Source: Bradyrhizobium sp. NDS-1 (GTDB taxonomy: Bacteria; Pseudomonadota; Alphaproteobacteria; Rhizobiales; Xanthobacteraceae). From it: DNA of 64,000 nucleotides. Shown piece after piece: positions 45,536 through 54,757 of this stretch; positions within the stretch are counted from its first letter, which is position 1, and each line of letters begins with the position of its first letter. Below the pieces are notes generated by a model, which made no database searches, had not been told where the DNA came from, and was given only the letters and a program-made list of their open reading frames with translations. The translations under genes were made by a program, and so were the position numbers. The stretch spans positions 5,627,501 through 5,691,500 of the forward strand of contig NZ_CP136628.1 in NCBI RefSeq assembly GCF_032918005.1. Reading direction: 5' to 3'.

Positions 45536-45934
45536 ATGCCGCATTTCACGATCGAATATTCGGCCAATCTCGACGGCCGTCTCGACATGAAGCTGGTGTG
45601 CGAGGTCGTGCGCAAGGCGGCGGTTGAGACCGGTATCTTCCCGCTCGGCGGCATCCGCGTGCGCGCCATCCGCTGCGAGCATTATGCGATTGCGGACGCA
45701 CGACAGGACTACGGCTTTCTCGACATGGTGCTGCGCATCGGCGAGGGCCGCGATCTCAAGACGCGCCAGAAGGCCGGCGAACACGTCTTCCAGGCGCTCT
45801 CCCGCCATCTCGATCCCGTCTTCGCCGCCGGCAAGTTCGCTCTGTCGTTCGACATGCAGATCAACGACAAGGACACGAGCTGGAAGCGCAACAACATCCA
45901 CGACGCCCTGAAAGCGGAAGCCGCCCATGGATAA
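45536..45934 (+). CDS. hpaF: 5-carboxymethyl-2-hydroxymuconate isomerase HpaF
   Basis: HpaF isomerises 5-carboxymethyl-2-hydroxymuconate. The 132-residue length is typical, and the mature N-terminal proline P2 (MPHFTIEYSANL), the catalytic base of the tautomerase-like fold, is present. RIGEGRDLKTRQKAG and SFDMQINDKDTSWKRNN are family blocks. GGGAGTG precedes the start; the 3' end overlaps hpaE by eight bases. Confidence 0.93.
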   Translation: MPHFTIEYSANLDGRLDMKLVCEVVRKAAVETGIFPLGGIRVRAIRCEHYAIADARQDYGFLDMVLRIGEGRDLKTRQKAGEHVFQALSRHLDPVFAAGKFALSFDMQINDKDTSWKRNNIHDALKAEAAHG

Positions 45935-47465
45935 GCCCAGCCCCAAAGCCGATGTGTTCCAGGCCAACCGCGACCGCGTGGCGCCGCTGTTGAAGCAGCT
46001 GCGTGCCGACGGAATCGGTCACATGATCGACGGCAAGACCGTTGCCTCGACCTCGGGCGAGACGTTCGAGACGAAATCGCCGGTCGATGGCACGACGCTC
46101 GCGAGCGTCGCGCGCGGCAGCGCCGAGGACATCGACCGCGCCGCAACGGCCGCTGCGCTCGCCTTCAAATCCTGGCGCGACATGGGTCCGGCGATGCGGA
46201 AGAAGCTGCTGCATCGCGTGGCCGACGCGATCGAGGACAATGCCGAGGACATCGCGGTGCTCGAATGCATCGACACCGGCCAAGCCTATCGCTTCATGGC
46301 CAAGGCCGCGATTCGCGCCGCCGAGAATTTCCGCTTCTTCGCCGACAAATGCGCGGAGGCGCGCGACGGCCTCAACACGCCGAGCGACGAGCACTGGAAT
46401 GTCTCGACGCGGGTGCCGATCGGACCGGTCGGCGTGATCACGCCGTGGAACACCCCATTCATGCTCTCGACCTGGAAGATCGCCCCCGCCCTCGCCGCTG
46501 GCTGCACCGTCGTGCACAAGCCGGCCGAATGGTCGCCGGTCACCGCCGACATGCTGTCGAAGCTGGCCAAGCAGGCCGGTATTCCCGACGGCGTGCTCAA
46601 CACCGTCCACGGTTTCGGCGAGGAAGCCGGCAAAGCGCTGACCGAGCATCCCGCCATCAAGGCGATCGGATTCGTCGGCGAGAGCGCGACCGGCTCGGCG
46701 ATCATGGTCCAGGGCGCACCGACCCTGAAGCGCGTGCATTTCGAGCTTGGCGGCAAGAACCCGGTGATCGTGTTCGACGATGCCGATCTCGACCGCGCGC
46801 TCGATGCCGTGGTTTTCATGATCTACTCCCTCAACGGCGAGCGCTGCACGTCATCGAGCCGACTCCTGGTTCAGGCGAGCATTGCGGACAAGTTCACCGA
46901 GAAGCTGACCGCGCGCGTGAAGGCGCTGAAGGTCGGCCATCCCCTCGATCCCGCCACCGAGATCGGACCGCTGATCCACGAGCGGCATCTGGCGAAGGTC
47001 TGCTCCTATTTCGACGTCGCGCGCCAGGACGGCGCGACGATCGCGGTCGGCGGCAAGGCCCATGACGGCCCGGGCGGCGGACATTATGTCGAGCCCACCC
47101 TGGTGACCGGCGCGCACGGCAAGATGCGCGTGGCGCAGGAGGAGGTGTTCGGCCCCTTCCTCACGGTGCTGCCGTTCAGGGACGAGGCCGACGCGATCGA
47201 GATCGCCAACGACATCCGCTATGGCCTGACCGGCTATGTCTGGAGCAACGACGTCGGCCGCGCGTTGCGTGTCGCCGACGCGCTGGAGGCCGGCATGATC
47301 TGGCTGAACTCGGAAAACGTCCGCCATTTGCCGACGCCGTTCGGCGGCATGAAGGCGAGCGGCATCGGCCGCGACGGCGGTGATTATTCGTTCGACTTCT
47401 ACATGGAAACCAAGCACGTCTCGCTGGCGCGGGGCACGCACAAGATTCAGAAGCTGGGCGTTTAG
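45927..47465 (+). CDS. hpaE: 5-carboxymethyl-2-hydroxymuconate semialdehyde dehydrogenase HpaE
   Basis: HpaE oxidises the ring-cleavage product semialdehyde with NAD. The 512-residue aldehyde dehydrogenase has N175 in TPWNTPF, the general base E273 in FELGGKNP and the nucleophile C307 in GERCTSSSR. It overlaps hpaF and precedes hpaD, separated by a dispersed palindrome (47473-47575). Confidence 0.94.
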   Translation: MDKPSPKADVFQANRDRVAPLLKQLRADGIGHMIDGKTVASTSGETFETKSPVDGTTLASVARGSAEDIDRAATAAALAFKSWRDMGPAMRKKLLHRVADAIEDNAEDIAVLECIDTGQAYRFMAKAAIRAAENFRFFADKCAEARDGLNTPSDEHWNVSTRVPIGPVGVITPWNTPFMLSTWKIAPALAAGCTVVHKPAEWSPVTADMLSKLAKQAGIPDGVLNTVHGFGEEAGKALTEHPAIKAIGFVGESATGSAIMVQGAPTLKRVHFELGGKNPVIVFDDADLDRALDAVVFMIYSLNGERCTSSSRLLVQASIADKFTEKLTARVKALKVGHPLDPATEIGPLIHERHLAKVCSYFDVARQDGATIAVGGKAHDGPGGGHYVEPTLVTGAHGKMRVAQEEVFGPFLTVLPFRDEADAIEIANDIRYGLTGYVWSNDVGRALRVADALEAGMIWLNSENVRHLPTPFGGMKASGIGRDGGDYSFDFYMETKHVSLARGTHKIQKLGV

Positions 47466-47472
47466 CGGCGGT

Positions 47473-47575
47473 GTCATTCCGGGGCGGCTCTAAGAGCCGA
47501 ACCCGGAATCAATCGAGCAGCAGAGTTGGTGGATGAATGGATTCCGGGTTCGCGCTTCGCACGCCCCGGAATGAC
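47473..47575. repeat. Dispersed palindrome, family 2 (103 bp)
   Basis: The unit runs from GTCATTCCGGGGCGGCTC to ACGCCCCGGAATGAC, with ACCCGGAAT and ATTCCGGGTT inside. It lies between hpaE and hpaD within the operon. Copies at 53811-53916 and 57840-57942 share the ends. Confidence 0.85.
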
Positions 47576-47594
47576 AGAATGAGGGGAAACGCAC

Positions 47595-48578
47595 ATGCCC
47601 GTACCGCAACACGTCTTCGAGCCGCCGTTCAACATCATCCGTTCCAGCCACGTCGTGCTCGACGTGACCGATCTGAAATTGAGCCGCGAGTTCTACGAGA
47701 CCATTGTCGGCCTGCATGTCGAGGACGCCGACGACAAGGTCGTATACTTGCGCGCCGCCGAGGAGCACCAGCATCACTCTCTGGTGCTGCGGAAGGCCGC
47801 GGTGCCGGCCTGTGCCCGGCTCGGCTTCAAGGTCGGCAATGACGGGGATCTCGACAAGGCCGCCGCCTTCCTCTCCGAGAACGGCCTCGGATACGCGTTC
47901 GTCGATCAGCCCTTCCAGGGCCGCACCCTGCAATTCACCGACCCCTTCGGCTTCCAGATTGAGCTCTATGCATCGATGGACCGGCGGCCGCATCTCTTGC
48001 GTCGTTACGACCTCTATCGGGGCTGCCATCCGCAGCGGCTGGATCATTTCAACGTCTTTGCCGCCGAGGTGCAGGACACCGTCGATTTCTATGCGCGGCT
48101 CGGCTTCCGCCTCACCGAATACGCCGAAGAGGATGGTCCGAACGGACGCATCGCCGCCGCCTGGATGCATCGCAAGGGCAACGTTCACGATTTTGCGATT
48201 ACCAATGGCAAGGGCCCTCGCTTGCACCATTTCGCCTACTGGACGCCGACGGCGATGAACATCATCCATCTCTGCGACGTCATGGCTTCGCAAGGCTTCG
48301 TCAAGAACATCGAGCGTGGCCCGGGCCGCCACGGCATCTCGAATGCGTTCTTCCTTTACGTGCGCGACCCCGACGGGCATCGCCTCGAGCTCTACACCAG
48401 CGATTATTTTACCGGGGATCACGACCACGAGCCGCTGCGCTGGTCGCTGCGCGATCCGCGACGCCAGACGCTGTGGGGCGCGCCGGCCCCGCGCTCGTGG
48501 TTCGAGCAAGGTTCGCCTTTCTCAGGGCAAGCCGTGCGCGAGCCGAAATTCGTGGCCGACGTGCTGGTGGCGGACTGA
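47595..48578 (+). CDS. hpaD: 3,4-dihydroxyphenylacetate 2,3-dioxygenase HpaD (type I extradiol)
   Basis: HpaD opens the ring of homoprotocatechuate (3,4-dihydroxyphenylacetate) next to a hydroxyl. It is a two-domain vicinal-oxygen-chelate protein of 327 residues. The metal ligands of the C-terminal half are visible: H151 (RLDHFNVFA), a His at 211/212 (RLHHFAYWT) and E265 (HRLELYTSD). GAGGGGAAA precedes the start. The next gene starts three bases after its stop. Confidence 0.94.
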   Translation: MPVPQHVFEPPFNIIRSSHVVLDVTDLKLSREFYETIVGLHVEDADDKVVYLRAAEEHQHHSLVLRKAAVPACARLGFKVGNDGDLDKAAAFLSENGLGYAFVDQPFQGRTLQFTDPFGFQIELYASMDRRPHLLRRYDLYRGCHPQRLDHFNVFAAEVQDTVDFYARLGFRLTEYAEEDGPNGRIAAAWMHRKGNVHDFAITNGKGPRLHHFAYWTPTAMNIIHLCDVMASQGFVKNIERGPGRHGISNAFFLYVRDPDGHRLELYTSDYFTGDHDHEPLRWSLRDPRRQTLWGAPAPRSWFEQGSPFSGQAVREPKFVADVLVAD

Positions 48579-48581
48579 GCC

Positions 48582-49451
48582 ATGAGACTCCCCCGCCTCG
48601 CCACTTATTCCGTCAAAGGAGTTGTCAGCTACGGCGCCGTGCTGGAGGGCGGCATCGTTGATCTCTCCGCGCGCTACGCAAAGGAATATCCGACGCTGCG
48701 GGAAGTGATCGCGGCCGGCAAGCTCGCAAGCCTTGCCGAGGAAGCGGCCGGCCGCGCGCCGGATCACGCGCTCGCCGACATCACATGGCTGCCGCCGGTG
48801 CCTGCGCCGGAGAAGATCATCTGCATCGGCGTCAACTATCCCGACCGCAACGCCGAATACAAGGACGGCCAGGACGCGCCGAAATATCCGAGCATGTTCA
48901 TGCGCTCGCCCCGTTCCTTTGTCGGCCACGACACGCCGCTGGTGCGCCCGCGCGCCTCCGCGCAGCTCGACTATGAGGGCGAGATCGTGCTGGTGATCGG
49001 CAAGGAAGGCCGGCACATCCCGGAGAGCGCAGCGCTCGATCATATCGCCGCGCTCACGCTGTGCAACGAAGGCTCGGTGCGCGACTGGCTGCGCCACGCC
49101 AAGTTCAACGTGACGCAGGGCAAGAACTTTGATTCCAGCGGCAGCCTTGGGCCGTGGCTGGTGCCCTACACGACGGAAGCGCAGATTGCGGACGTCAGGC
49201 TCACCACGCATGTCAACGGCGAGCTCAGGCAGGACGATCGCACCAGCCGGTTGATGTTTCCGTTCCGCTATCTCTTGAACTATATCTCGACCTTCGCAAC
49301 CCTCGTCCCCGGCGATATCATCGTCACGGGCACGCCGACCGGCGCTGGTGCCCGGTTCGATCCGCCGCGTTACCTGAAGCCCGGGGACATCGTCGAAATC
49401 GAGGCCGAGGGCATCGGACGCTTGCGCAACGGTGTCGTCGACGAAGCCTGA
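48582..49451 (+). CDS. FAH-family hydrolase/decarboxylase (HpaG-like)
   Basis: The 289-residue protein has the fumarylacetoacetate hydrolase fold, with ICIGVNYPDRNAEY, PLVRPRASAQLDYEGEI (metal Glu residues) and IIVTGTPTGAG. In this operon it probably serves as the 5-oxopent-3-ene-1,2,5-tricarboxylate decarboxylase (HpaG function). It has one FAH domain, not the tandem HpaG of E. coli, so I give no symbol. It follows hpaD with three bases between. Confidence 0.85.
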   Translation: MRLPRLATYSVKGVVSYGAVLEGGIVDLSARYAKEYPTLREVIAAGKLASLAEEAAGRAPDHALADITWLPPVPAPEKIICIGVNYPDRNAEYKDGQDAPKYPSMFMRSPRSFVGHDTPLVRPRASAQLDYEGEIVLVIGKEGRHIPESAALDHIAALTLCNEGSVRDWLRHAKFNVTQGKNFDSSGSLGPWLVPYTTEAQIADVRLTTHVNGELRQDDRTSRLMFPFRYLLNYISTFATLVPGDIIVTGTPTGAGARFDPPRYLKPGDIVEIEAEGIGRLRNGVVDEA

Positions 49452-49476
49452 CCAACAATCGAAGTGGAATAGCCAG

Positions 49477-51105
49477 ATGACCACCCTCACCGGCGGCGAA
49501 GCGATCGTAAGCGGGCTCGTCGCCCATGGCGTCGACACTGTGTTCGGCCTGCCCGGCGCGCAGGTCTACGGCCTGTTCGACGCCTTCCACCAGGCCCAGC
49601 TCAAGGTGATCGGCGCACGGCACGAGCAGGCCTGCGGCTACATGGCGTTCGGCTATGCCCGCTCCAGCGGCAGGCCCGGCGTGTTCAGCGTGGTGCCGGG
49701 CCCCGGCGTGCTCAATGCCAGCGCGGCGCTGCTCACCGCGTTCGGCTGCAACGAGCCGGTGCTGTGCGTCACCGGCCAGGTGCCGACGCAATTTCTGGGC
49801 AAGGGACGCGGCCATCTGCACGAGATGCCGGACCAGCTTGCGACCTTGCGAACCTATGTGAAGTGGGCTGATCGGATCGAATATCCCGGCAACGCGCCGA
49901 CGGTCGTCGCGCGCGCCTTCCAGGAGATGATGTCGGGACGGCGTGGTCCGGCCTCGGTCGAGATGCCCTGGGACGTCTTCACCCAGCGCGCGGACACCGC
50001 CGCTGCCCGGATGCTGGAGCCCCTGCCCGCTCCGCAGCCCGATGCCGATCTCGTCAAGCAGGCCGCGGCGCTAATCAAGGCCGGCAAGGCGCCGATGATC
50101 TTCGTCGGCAGCGGCGCGACCGAGGCGGGCGAGGAGATCCTCGAGCTCGCCGAGATGATCGATGCGCCCGTGGTTGCTTTCCGCAGCGGCCGCGGCATCG
50201 TCTCCAACGCGCACGAGCTCGGCCTGACCATGGCAGCGGCCTACAAGCTGTGGCCGACAACCGATGTGATGATCGCGATCGGCACCCGCGCGGAACTGCC
50301 GGCGTCGGGCTTCCGCTGGCCCTTTCAGCCGAAGGGGCTGAAATCCATCAGGATCGACATCGATCCGGCCGAGATGCGCCGGCTCGCCTCCGATGTCTCC
50401 ATCGTCGCCGACGCCAAGGACGGGACGGCCGATCTCGTCGCAGCCGTGAAGAGGGCCGGCTATTCCAAAGGCGGCACGCGGCGCCAGGAGATCCGCGAGG
50501 CCACGGCGACGGCGCAGGCGGAGATCCAGCGCATCCAGCCGCAGATGGCCTATCTCAACATCCTCCGCGAGGTGCTGCCCGCGAATGCGATCGTCACTGA
50601 TGAACTGTCGCAATTCGGCTTCGCGTCCTGGTACGGCTTTCCGGTCTACCAGACGCGCACCTTCATCACCTCGGGCTATCAGGGCACGCTGGGCTCGGGT
50701 TTCCCGACCGCGCTTGGCGCCAAGGTCGCCAATCCCGACAAGCCCGTGGTGGCGATCACCGGCGACGGCGGCTTCATGTTCGGCGTGCAGGAGCTTGCCA
50801 CCGCCGTTCAGTTCAACATCGGCGTGGTGACGCTGGTGTTCAACAACAACGCCTACGGCAACGTCCGCCGCGACCAGCGCGAACGTTTCGACGGCCGCGT
50901 GGTGGCGTCCGATCTCGTCAATCCGGACTTCGTCAAGCTAGCCGAGTCATTTGGCGTCGCGGCGGCGCGTGTCACCGCGCCGGATCAGTTCAAGGCCGCG
51001 ATGGAGAAGGCGCTCAGCCACGGCGGGCCGTATCTGATTTCGGTGGAAGTGACGCGGGATTCGGAAGTCAGCCCCTGGGCGTTCATCCACCCGCCGAAGC
51101 CTTGA
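49477..51105 (+). CDS. Thiamine diphosphate-dependent enzyme (acetolactate synthase-like)
   Basis: The 542-residue protein has all three ThDP-family domains. The activating Glu is E50 in ARHEQACGYMAFGYA, and the cofactor motif is GDGGFMFGVQELATAVQ running to FNNNAYG. The family includes acetolactate synthase, glyoxylate carboligase and 2-keto acid decarboxylases. Its place after the hpa genes might point to an aromatic keto acid, but residues do not decide it. The ATG at 49477 is chosen because it begins the conserved TLTGGEAIVSGL; the frame is open from 49432 within the previous gene. Confidence 0.85.
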   Translation: MTTLTGGEAIVSGLVAHGVDTVFGLPGAQVYGLFDAFHQAQLKVIGARHEQACGYMAFGYARSSGRPGVFSVVPGPGVLNASAALLTAFGCNEPVLCVTGQVPTQFLGKGRGHLHEMPDQLATLRTYVKWADRIEYPGNAPTVVARAFQEMMSGRRGPASVEMPWDVFTQRADTAAARMLEPLPAPQPDADLVKQAAALIKAGKAPMIFVGSGATEAGEEILELAEMIDAPVVAFRSGRGIVSNAHELGLTMAAAYKLWPTTDVMIAIGTRAELPASGFRWPFQPKGLKSIRIDIDPAEMRRLASDVSIVADAKDGTADLVAAVKRAGYSKGGTRRQEIREATATAQAEIQRIQPQMAYLNILREVLPANAIVTDELSQFGFASWYGFPVYQTRTFITSGYQGTLGSGFPTALGAKVANPDKPVVAITGDGGFMFGVQELATAVQFNIGVVTLVFNNNAYGNVRRDQRERFDGRVVASDLVNPDFVKLAESFGVAAARVTAPDQFKAAMEKALSHGGPYLISVEVTRDSEVSPWAFIHPPKP

Positions 51106-52324
51106 GCTCGACACCACCCTGTAGCCGCGCGGCTGCGATCACCAGGAGGTCTGCACCTGCGACCGACCAGCAGGCGACCGGCGTCCAGTGCAACAGCGGC
51201 GCATATTCCGGCATCTTCTGCAGGCCGCCGGCGGCTGCCGCCATGCGCGCAAACGTGCCAAAGGCGAGTGCGGAGAAGACCAGCCCCGTCACCTTGCCTT
51301 CCGCGCCCGTCGAGCCGATCGCGAGCGCGGCCGAGATCGCGCTCATCAGCATGCAGCCCCACGCGGCGCCGGCGAGAAACTGCGCCGCAATCAGCGCGTT
51401 GAGGCTGCCGGCAAGCTCGGCCGCCGCGATCGCGACTGCGCCGAGCAATCCGGCGGCGCCCATTACGATCAGGCCACCGCGATGCTTGACGACGAGGCTC
51501 GCCGGAAACATCGCGATGTTGAAGCCGATCCAGAACACCGGCATCAGCCATTGCAACTCGCCGGGGCTGGCGAACCGCAAATAGGACGGTGCGCTGTTCA
51601 TGGCGAAGTGCAGCTGGTAGCCGAGTGCGAGTGCGACCATCGCGACGATGAAGGCGATGGGCACCAGTCCGAGGGGCTTTGCTGCTTCGTCCGGCCTGGG
51701 CGGCACGGTGTCGCGCGCCACGTCATGCTCGATCCGCGACAGCCCGAGCGCCGTGAGCAGCAGCACGACACTGGAGATCACGAACGGCAGCCGCGCATCG
51801 TGCTCGCGCAGCACGACGCCGAGATAGGGCGAGACCGCGCCTGCCACGCCGTAGCCGAGCATCGCAAGCGCCGCGAGGAACGGCACCTGCGGCTTTGCGC
51901 GATACTTGCCGAGCAAGGTCAGCGGCGGCGCGCGCAGCGCAGACGACGTAACCGACCAAACCACGATCAGTGCGATGAACCAGCCTGGCGCGGCCGCACC
52001 GGCTCCGGCGACGAAGGGCAGCGCCACGAACGCGGCGCAGGAGACGGCAGCCACGAGCCCGACGAACAGGCCGAGCCTGCCGACATAAGGCGCGACCTTG
52101 TCGGCGGCGACACCCATTGCGGTGTCGGCAATGGTGAAGATCGCCTGATCCAGCATCAGAATGAAGATGACGGCGGACGGCGCAATGCCGACCTCGGCGG
52201 CAAGTTTCGGCAAGTAGACGACATAGGTCGTCCAGCCCAGCGTGAACACCAATTGCAACAGCGCCAGATAGAGACCGGTCCGGCGTGCCGTTCCCGTATC
52301 ACCCGAATGCTCCGTGGTCGTCAT
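51083..52324 (-). CDS. MFS transporter
   Basis: The 413-residue protein has 12 predicted membrane helices in two six-helix halves. Helix 1 is ALLQLVFTLGWTTYVVYLP. The substrate is unknown; location suggests an aromatic acid or a related metabolite. The ATG at 52324 has GGGGGAAG upstream. The 3' end overlaps the convergent ThDP enzyme gene by 23 bp. Confidence 0.88.
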   Translation of the reverse strand: MTTTEHSGDTGTARRTGLYLALLQLVFTLGWTTYVVYLPKLAAEVGIAPSAVIFILMLDQAIFTIADTAMGVAADKVAPYVGRLGLFVGLVAAVSCAAFVALPFVAGAGAAAPGWFIALIVVWSVTSSALRAPPLTLLGKYRAKPQVPFLAALAMLGYGVAGAVSPYLGVVLREHDARLPFVISSVVLLLTALGLSRIEHDVARDTVPPRPDEAAKPLGLVPIAFIVAMVALALGYQLHFAMNSAPSYLRFASPGELQWLMPVFWIGFNIAMFPASLVVKHRGGLIVMGAAGLLGAVAIAAAELAGSLNALIAAQFLAGAAWGCMLMSAISAALAIGSTGAEGKVTGLVFSALAFGTFARMAAAAGGLQKMPEYAPLLHWTPVACWSVAGADLLVIAAARLQGGVELKASAGG

Positions 52325-52379
52325 GGCGCCGCTTCCCCCTGACACCAGCTTAGACCAAGCAGGCCGGCGAGCAAACGCG

Positions 52380-53039
52380 TCACCGCGTTCTTCGGAACGT
52401 CAGATTGATCCGCTTCCGCCCGAGCCGCGCATGCTCGCCGTCGGCGAGCGGCGCGACACCGTGATAGGCCAGCCTGCTGGCCCCGCCCCAGACCACGACG
52501 TCGCCATGCACCAGCCGGAAACGGCGCGGTTTGTCGCTTCGCGCGAGCCCGCCGAACAGGAAGGTCGCTGGCAGTCCGAGCGAGACCGAGACGATCGGCG
52601 CGGAATAATCCAGCTCGTCCTTGTCCTGATGCAGCGACAGCCGCGTGCCGGGCTCGTACCGGTTGACGAGGCACGCATCGGGCGCGAAGTCTTTGAAGCC
52701 GCCTTGCTCTGCCGCGCGGCGGGCGAGATCGCGCAGCACCGGCGGCATCGCCGGCCAAGGCGCGCCGGTGCGCGGATCGATGGGATCATAGCGATAGCCG
52801 GTATGATCGGTGATCCAGCCGCGCTCGCCGCAATTGGTCATCGCCACCGACATCAGATGGCCGCCGGGCGTCGTCATCCGCCGGAACGGCGACTGCGCCA
52901 CGATCGCGCGGACCGCTTCGGTCAACTCGCTCTCGATCGGCTTGACGAATCCGCGCAGCAGCACCGCGCCGTCCGCAATCTCCTCGCGCAACGGCTGCGC
53001 CTCGTCGACGCTGTCGAACAGATCAGCCGTCAATCGCAA
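52380..53039 (-). CDS. alkB: Alkylated DNA repair dioxygenase AlkB
   Basis: AlkB removes alkyl groups from N1-methyladenine and N3-methylcytosine in DNA by Fe(II)/2-oxoglutarate-dependent oxidation. The 219-residue protein has the iron ligands H137 and D139 (LHQDKDELDY) and H193 (AYHGVAP), NRYEPGTRLSLH, the GDVVVWGG strand, and the 2OG-binding arginines R210 and R216 (RKRINLTFRRTR). Its start is three bases from the stop of a second 2OG oxygenase, so the two are an operon. No Ada-like regulator is nearby. Confidence 0.95.
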   Translation of the reverse strand: MRLTADLFDSVDEAQPLREEIADGAVLLRGFVKPIESELTEAVRAIVAQSPFRRMTTPGGHLMSVAMTNCGERGWITDHTGYRYDPIDPRTGAPWPAMPPVLRDLARRAAEQGGFKDFAPDACLVNRYEPGTRLSLHQDKDELDYSAPIVSVSLGLPATFLFGGLARSDKPRRFRLVHGDVVVWGGASRLAYHGVAPLADGEHARLGRKRINLTFRRTR

Positions 53040-53042
53040 GAC

Positions 53043-53789
53043 TCATTTGGCATCATGGAAGATAACACCCAGCGTGTGGCGCTGGCCGGATCTGATCCGG
53101 CTGACGCCATGGCGCATGTTAACGCGATAGGTGCCGCGTGTCCCCTGTACCGGGCGGTGATGCACAGCGAAAGCGACCGCATCACCTTGCGCCAGCGGTA
53201 CCACTTCGGCGCGGGACTGCATACGCGGGCGCTGCTCGGTCAACACGAACTCGCCGCCGGTGAAATCGCGGCCCGGCTCGGACAGGAGGATCGCAACCTG
53301 GATCGGGAATACGTGCTCGCCATAGAGGTCCTGGTGCAGGCAATTGTAGTCGCCGGCTTCATACTGCAGCAGCAGCGGCGTGGGGCGCGCCTGCCCCGCC
53401 TCGTGGCAGCGCTTCAGGAACGCTACATGCGCGGTGGGATAGCGGATGTCGATGCCCATCGCTTCGTTCCAGCGGTTGGCGACGCCTTGAAGCTGCGCGT
53501 AGAGCGCCGGGCGGAGTTGCGCGATCAGATCGGGCAGCGGATAGGCGAAATACTTGTACTCGCCGCGACCGAAGCCGTGGCGGCCCATGACGATGCGACT
53601 GCGGAAGTGCGCATCGTCCGGGTAGAGCGCGACGATAGCGCGGCATTGGTCGGGCGTCAGCAGGTTCTTCAGGACGGCGCAGCCCTGAGAGTCGAACTCG
53701 CCGGTGATTTGCGGCCAGTCGAGGGCGTCGATGCGGGTGGCGCGATCGGTCGTCGGGCTTGCGGCCGAGATACGTTTCGCGGTTGCCAT
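53043..53789 (-). CDS. 2OG-Fe(II) oxygenase (prolyl-4-hydroxylase-like fold)
   Basis: The 248-residue protein has an HxD...H...R set: H152 and D154 (NCLHQDLYG), H227 (NMRHGVSRI) and R237 (SGQRHTLGVIFHDA). That is the Fe(II)/2-oxoglutarate site of the PKHD-type oxygenases. The substrate is unknown. It lies directly upstream of alkB with three bases between, so a role in alkylation damage is possible. Confidence 0.88.
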   Translation of the reverse strand: MATAKRISAASPTTDRATRIDALDWPQITGEFDSQGCAVLKNLLTPDQCRAIVALYPDDAHFRSRIVMGRHGFGRGEYKYFAYPLPDLIAQLRPALYAQLQGVANRWNEAMGIDIRYPTAHVAFLKRCHEAGQARPTPLLLQYEAGDYNCLHQDLYGEHVFPIQVAILLSEPGRDFTGGEFVLTEQRPRMQSRAEVVPLAQGDAVAFAVHHRPVQGTRGTYRVNMRHGVSRIRSGQRHTLGVIFHDAK

Positions 53790-53810
53790 AGCGACATCCT
53801 ATCTACATCC

Positions 53811-53916
53811 GTCATTCCGGGGCGCGACGCAGTCGCGAATCCGGCATCCATTCATCCACCGACTGTGCCGTTCGATGGATTCCGGGTTCGCGCCAAGGGG
53901 CGCGCCCCGGAATGAC
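53811..53916. repeat. Dispersed palindrome, family 2
   Basis: It starts GTCATTCCGGGGCGCGACG, contains GATGGATTCCGGGTTCGCG, and ends GCGCCCCGGAATGAC. It is 57 bp from a family 1 palindrome, upstream of the 2OG oxygenase gene. Confidence 0.85.
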
Positions 53917-53972
53917 GGAGAGTGTGTGGCAAGTCCTGGCGGGTATAACCACCCGATTTCCGACTCTATTCC

Positions 53973-54059
53973 CGTCATTGCAAGGAGCCCTTGCGACGAA
54001 GCAATCCAGAATCCCTCCGCGGAACCAGGCTGGCTTGCTTCGCTACGCTCGCAATGACG
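53973..54059. repeat. Dispersed palindrome, family 1
   Basis: It starts CCGTCATTGCAAGGAGCCC, contains AAGCAATCCAGAATCCC, and ends CGCTCGCAATGACG. The left arm has diverged more than the right. It lies just past the stop of the DUF2848 gene. Confidence 0.8.
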
Positions 54060-54070
54060 GAGGAGAGGCC

Positions 54071-54757
54071 TCAGCCCCGCACCGGCAGCGTCACGACGTC
54101 GTAGCCGTGCCTGATCGTGCGTTTCAGCACGGGGTCCTCGAGCTCGAAGTCGAAGCGCTCCGCAGGGCGGATGCCGCCCTTGGCGGCGAAGGTGCCGCCG
54201 AACATGGCGCAGCCGTCGGGGAATTTGCCCCCCTCGAAGCCGCGCGCGATCAGGTCGTTCACCGGCAGCATCGCATCGAGCGTGCCTTCCTGGTAGAGCG
54301 CGCGCTCGCCGTTGATCGTGGCATAGGAGCGCAAAATCATCTTGTCCCAATGGCCGATGACGTCCTCCAGCTCCCAGAGCGTCGAAGCGACCGGCTTGTC
54401 GCACATCTGCTTGGAGACGGTGACGTTGTAGGCCTCGACCTTGCGGTCGGTGTGGTCGGAGCCGCAGCCGACAAAGGTGCGGCCCTGCCAGCCTATCAGC
54501 ACGAACTCGACCTCGCCGGAGGAATCACCGCCGGTGCATTCGATGCTCTCTTCCTGGGTCAGCCGCCGCGCCGATGCGCGATAGTAGATCGGCGTCGAGG
54601 CCGGCGGGGCAATGCCCATCTCCTGCAGCTCCTTGATATGCTTGTCGCGCGCAACGGGATCGCGGCCGGTCCAGCCGGCGATGACCATCTGGTCGATCGC
54701 CAGCGTCAGCGGCGTGGTGGTGTCCCGGGCATCGACGGTGAAAGTGAGATCAAACAC
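54071..54757 (-). CDS. DUF2848 family protein
   Basis: The 228-residue protein belongs to the DUF2848 family, related to the fumarylacetoacetase/acetamidase fold region, with VVIAGWTGRDPVARDKHI-like and GGDSSGEVEFVLIG blocks. No enzyme activity is established to my knowledge. The GTG at 54757 overlaps the amidase stop (GTGTTTGA), so the two are coupled; this fits a function connected to amide hydrolysis products. Confidence 0.75.
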   Translation of the reverse strand: MFDLTFTVDARDTTTPLTLAIDQMVIAGWTGRDPVARDKHIKELQEMGIAPPASTPIYYRASARRLTQEESIECTGGDSSGEVEFVLIGWQGRTFVGCGSDHTDRKVEAYNVTVSKQMCDKPVASTLWELEDVIGHWDKMILRSYATINGERALYQEGTLDAMLPVNDLIARGFEGGKFPDGCAMFGGTFAAKGGIRPAERFDFELEDPVLKRTIRHGYDVVTLPVRG

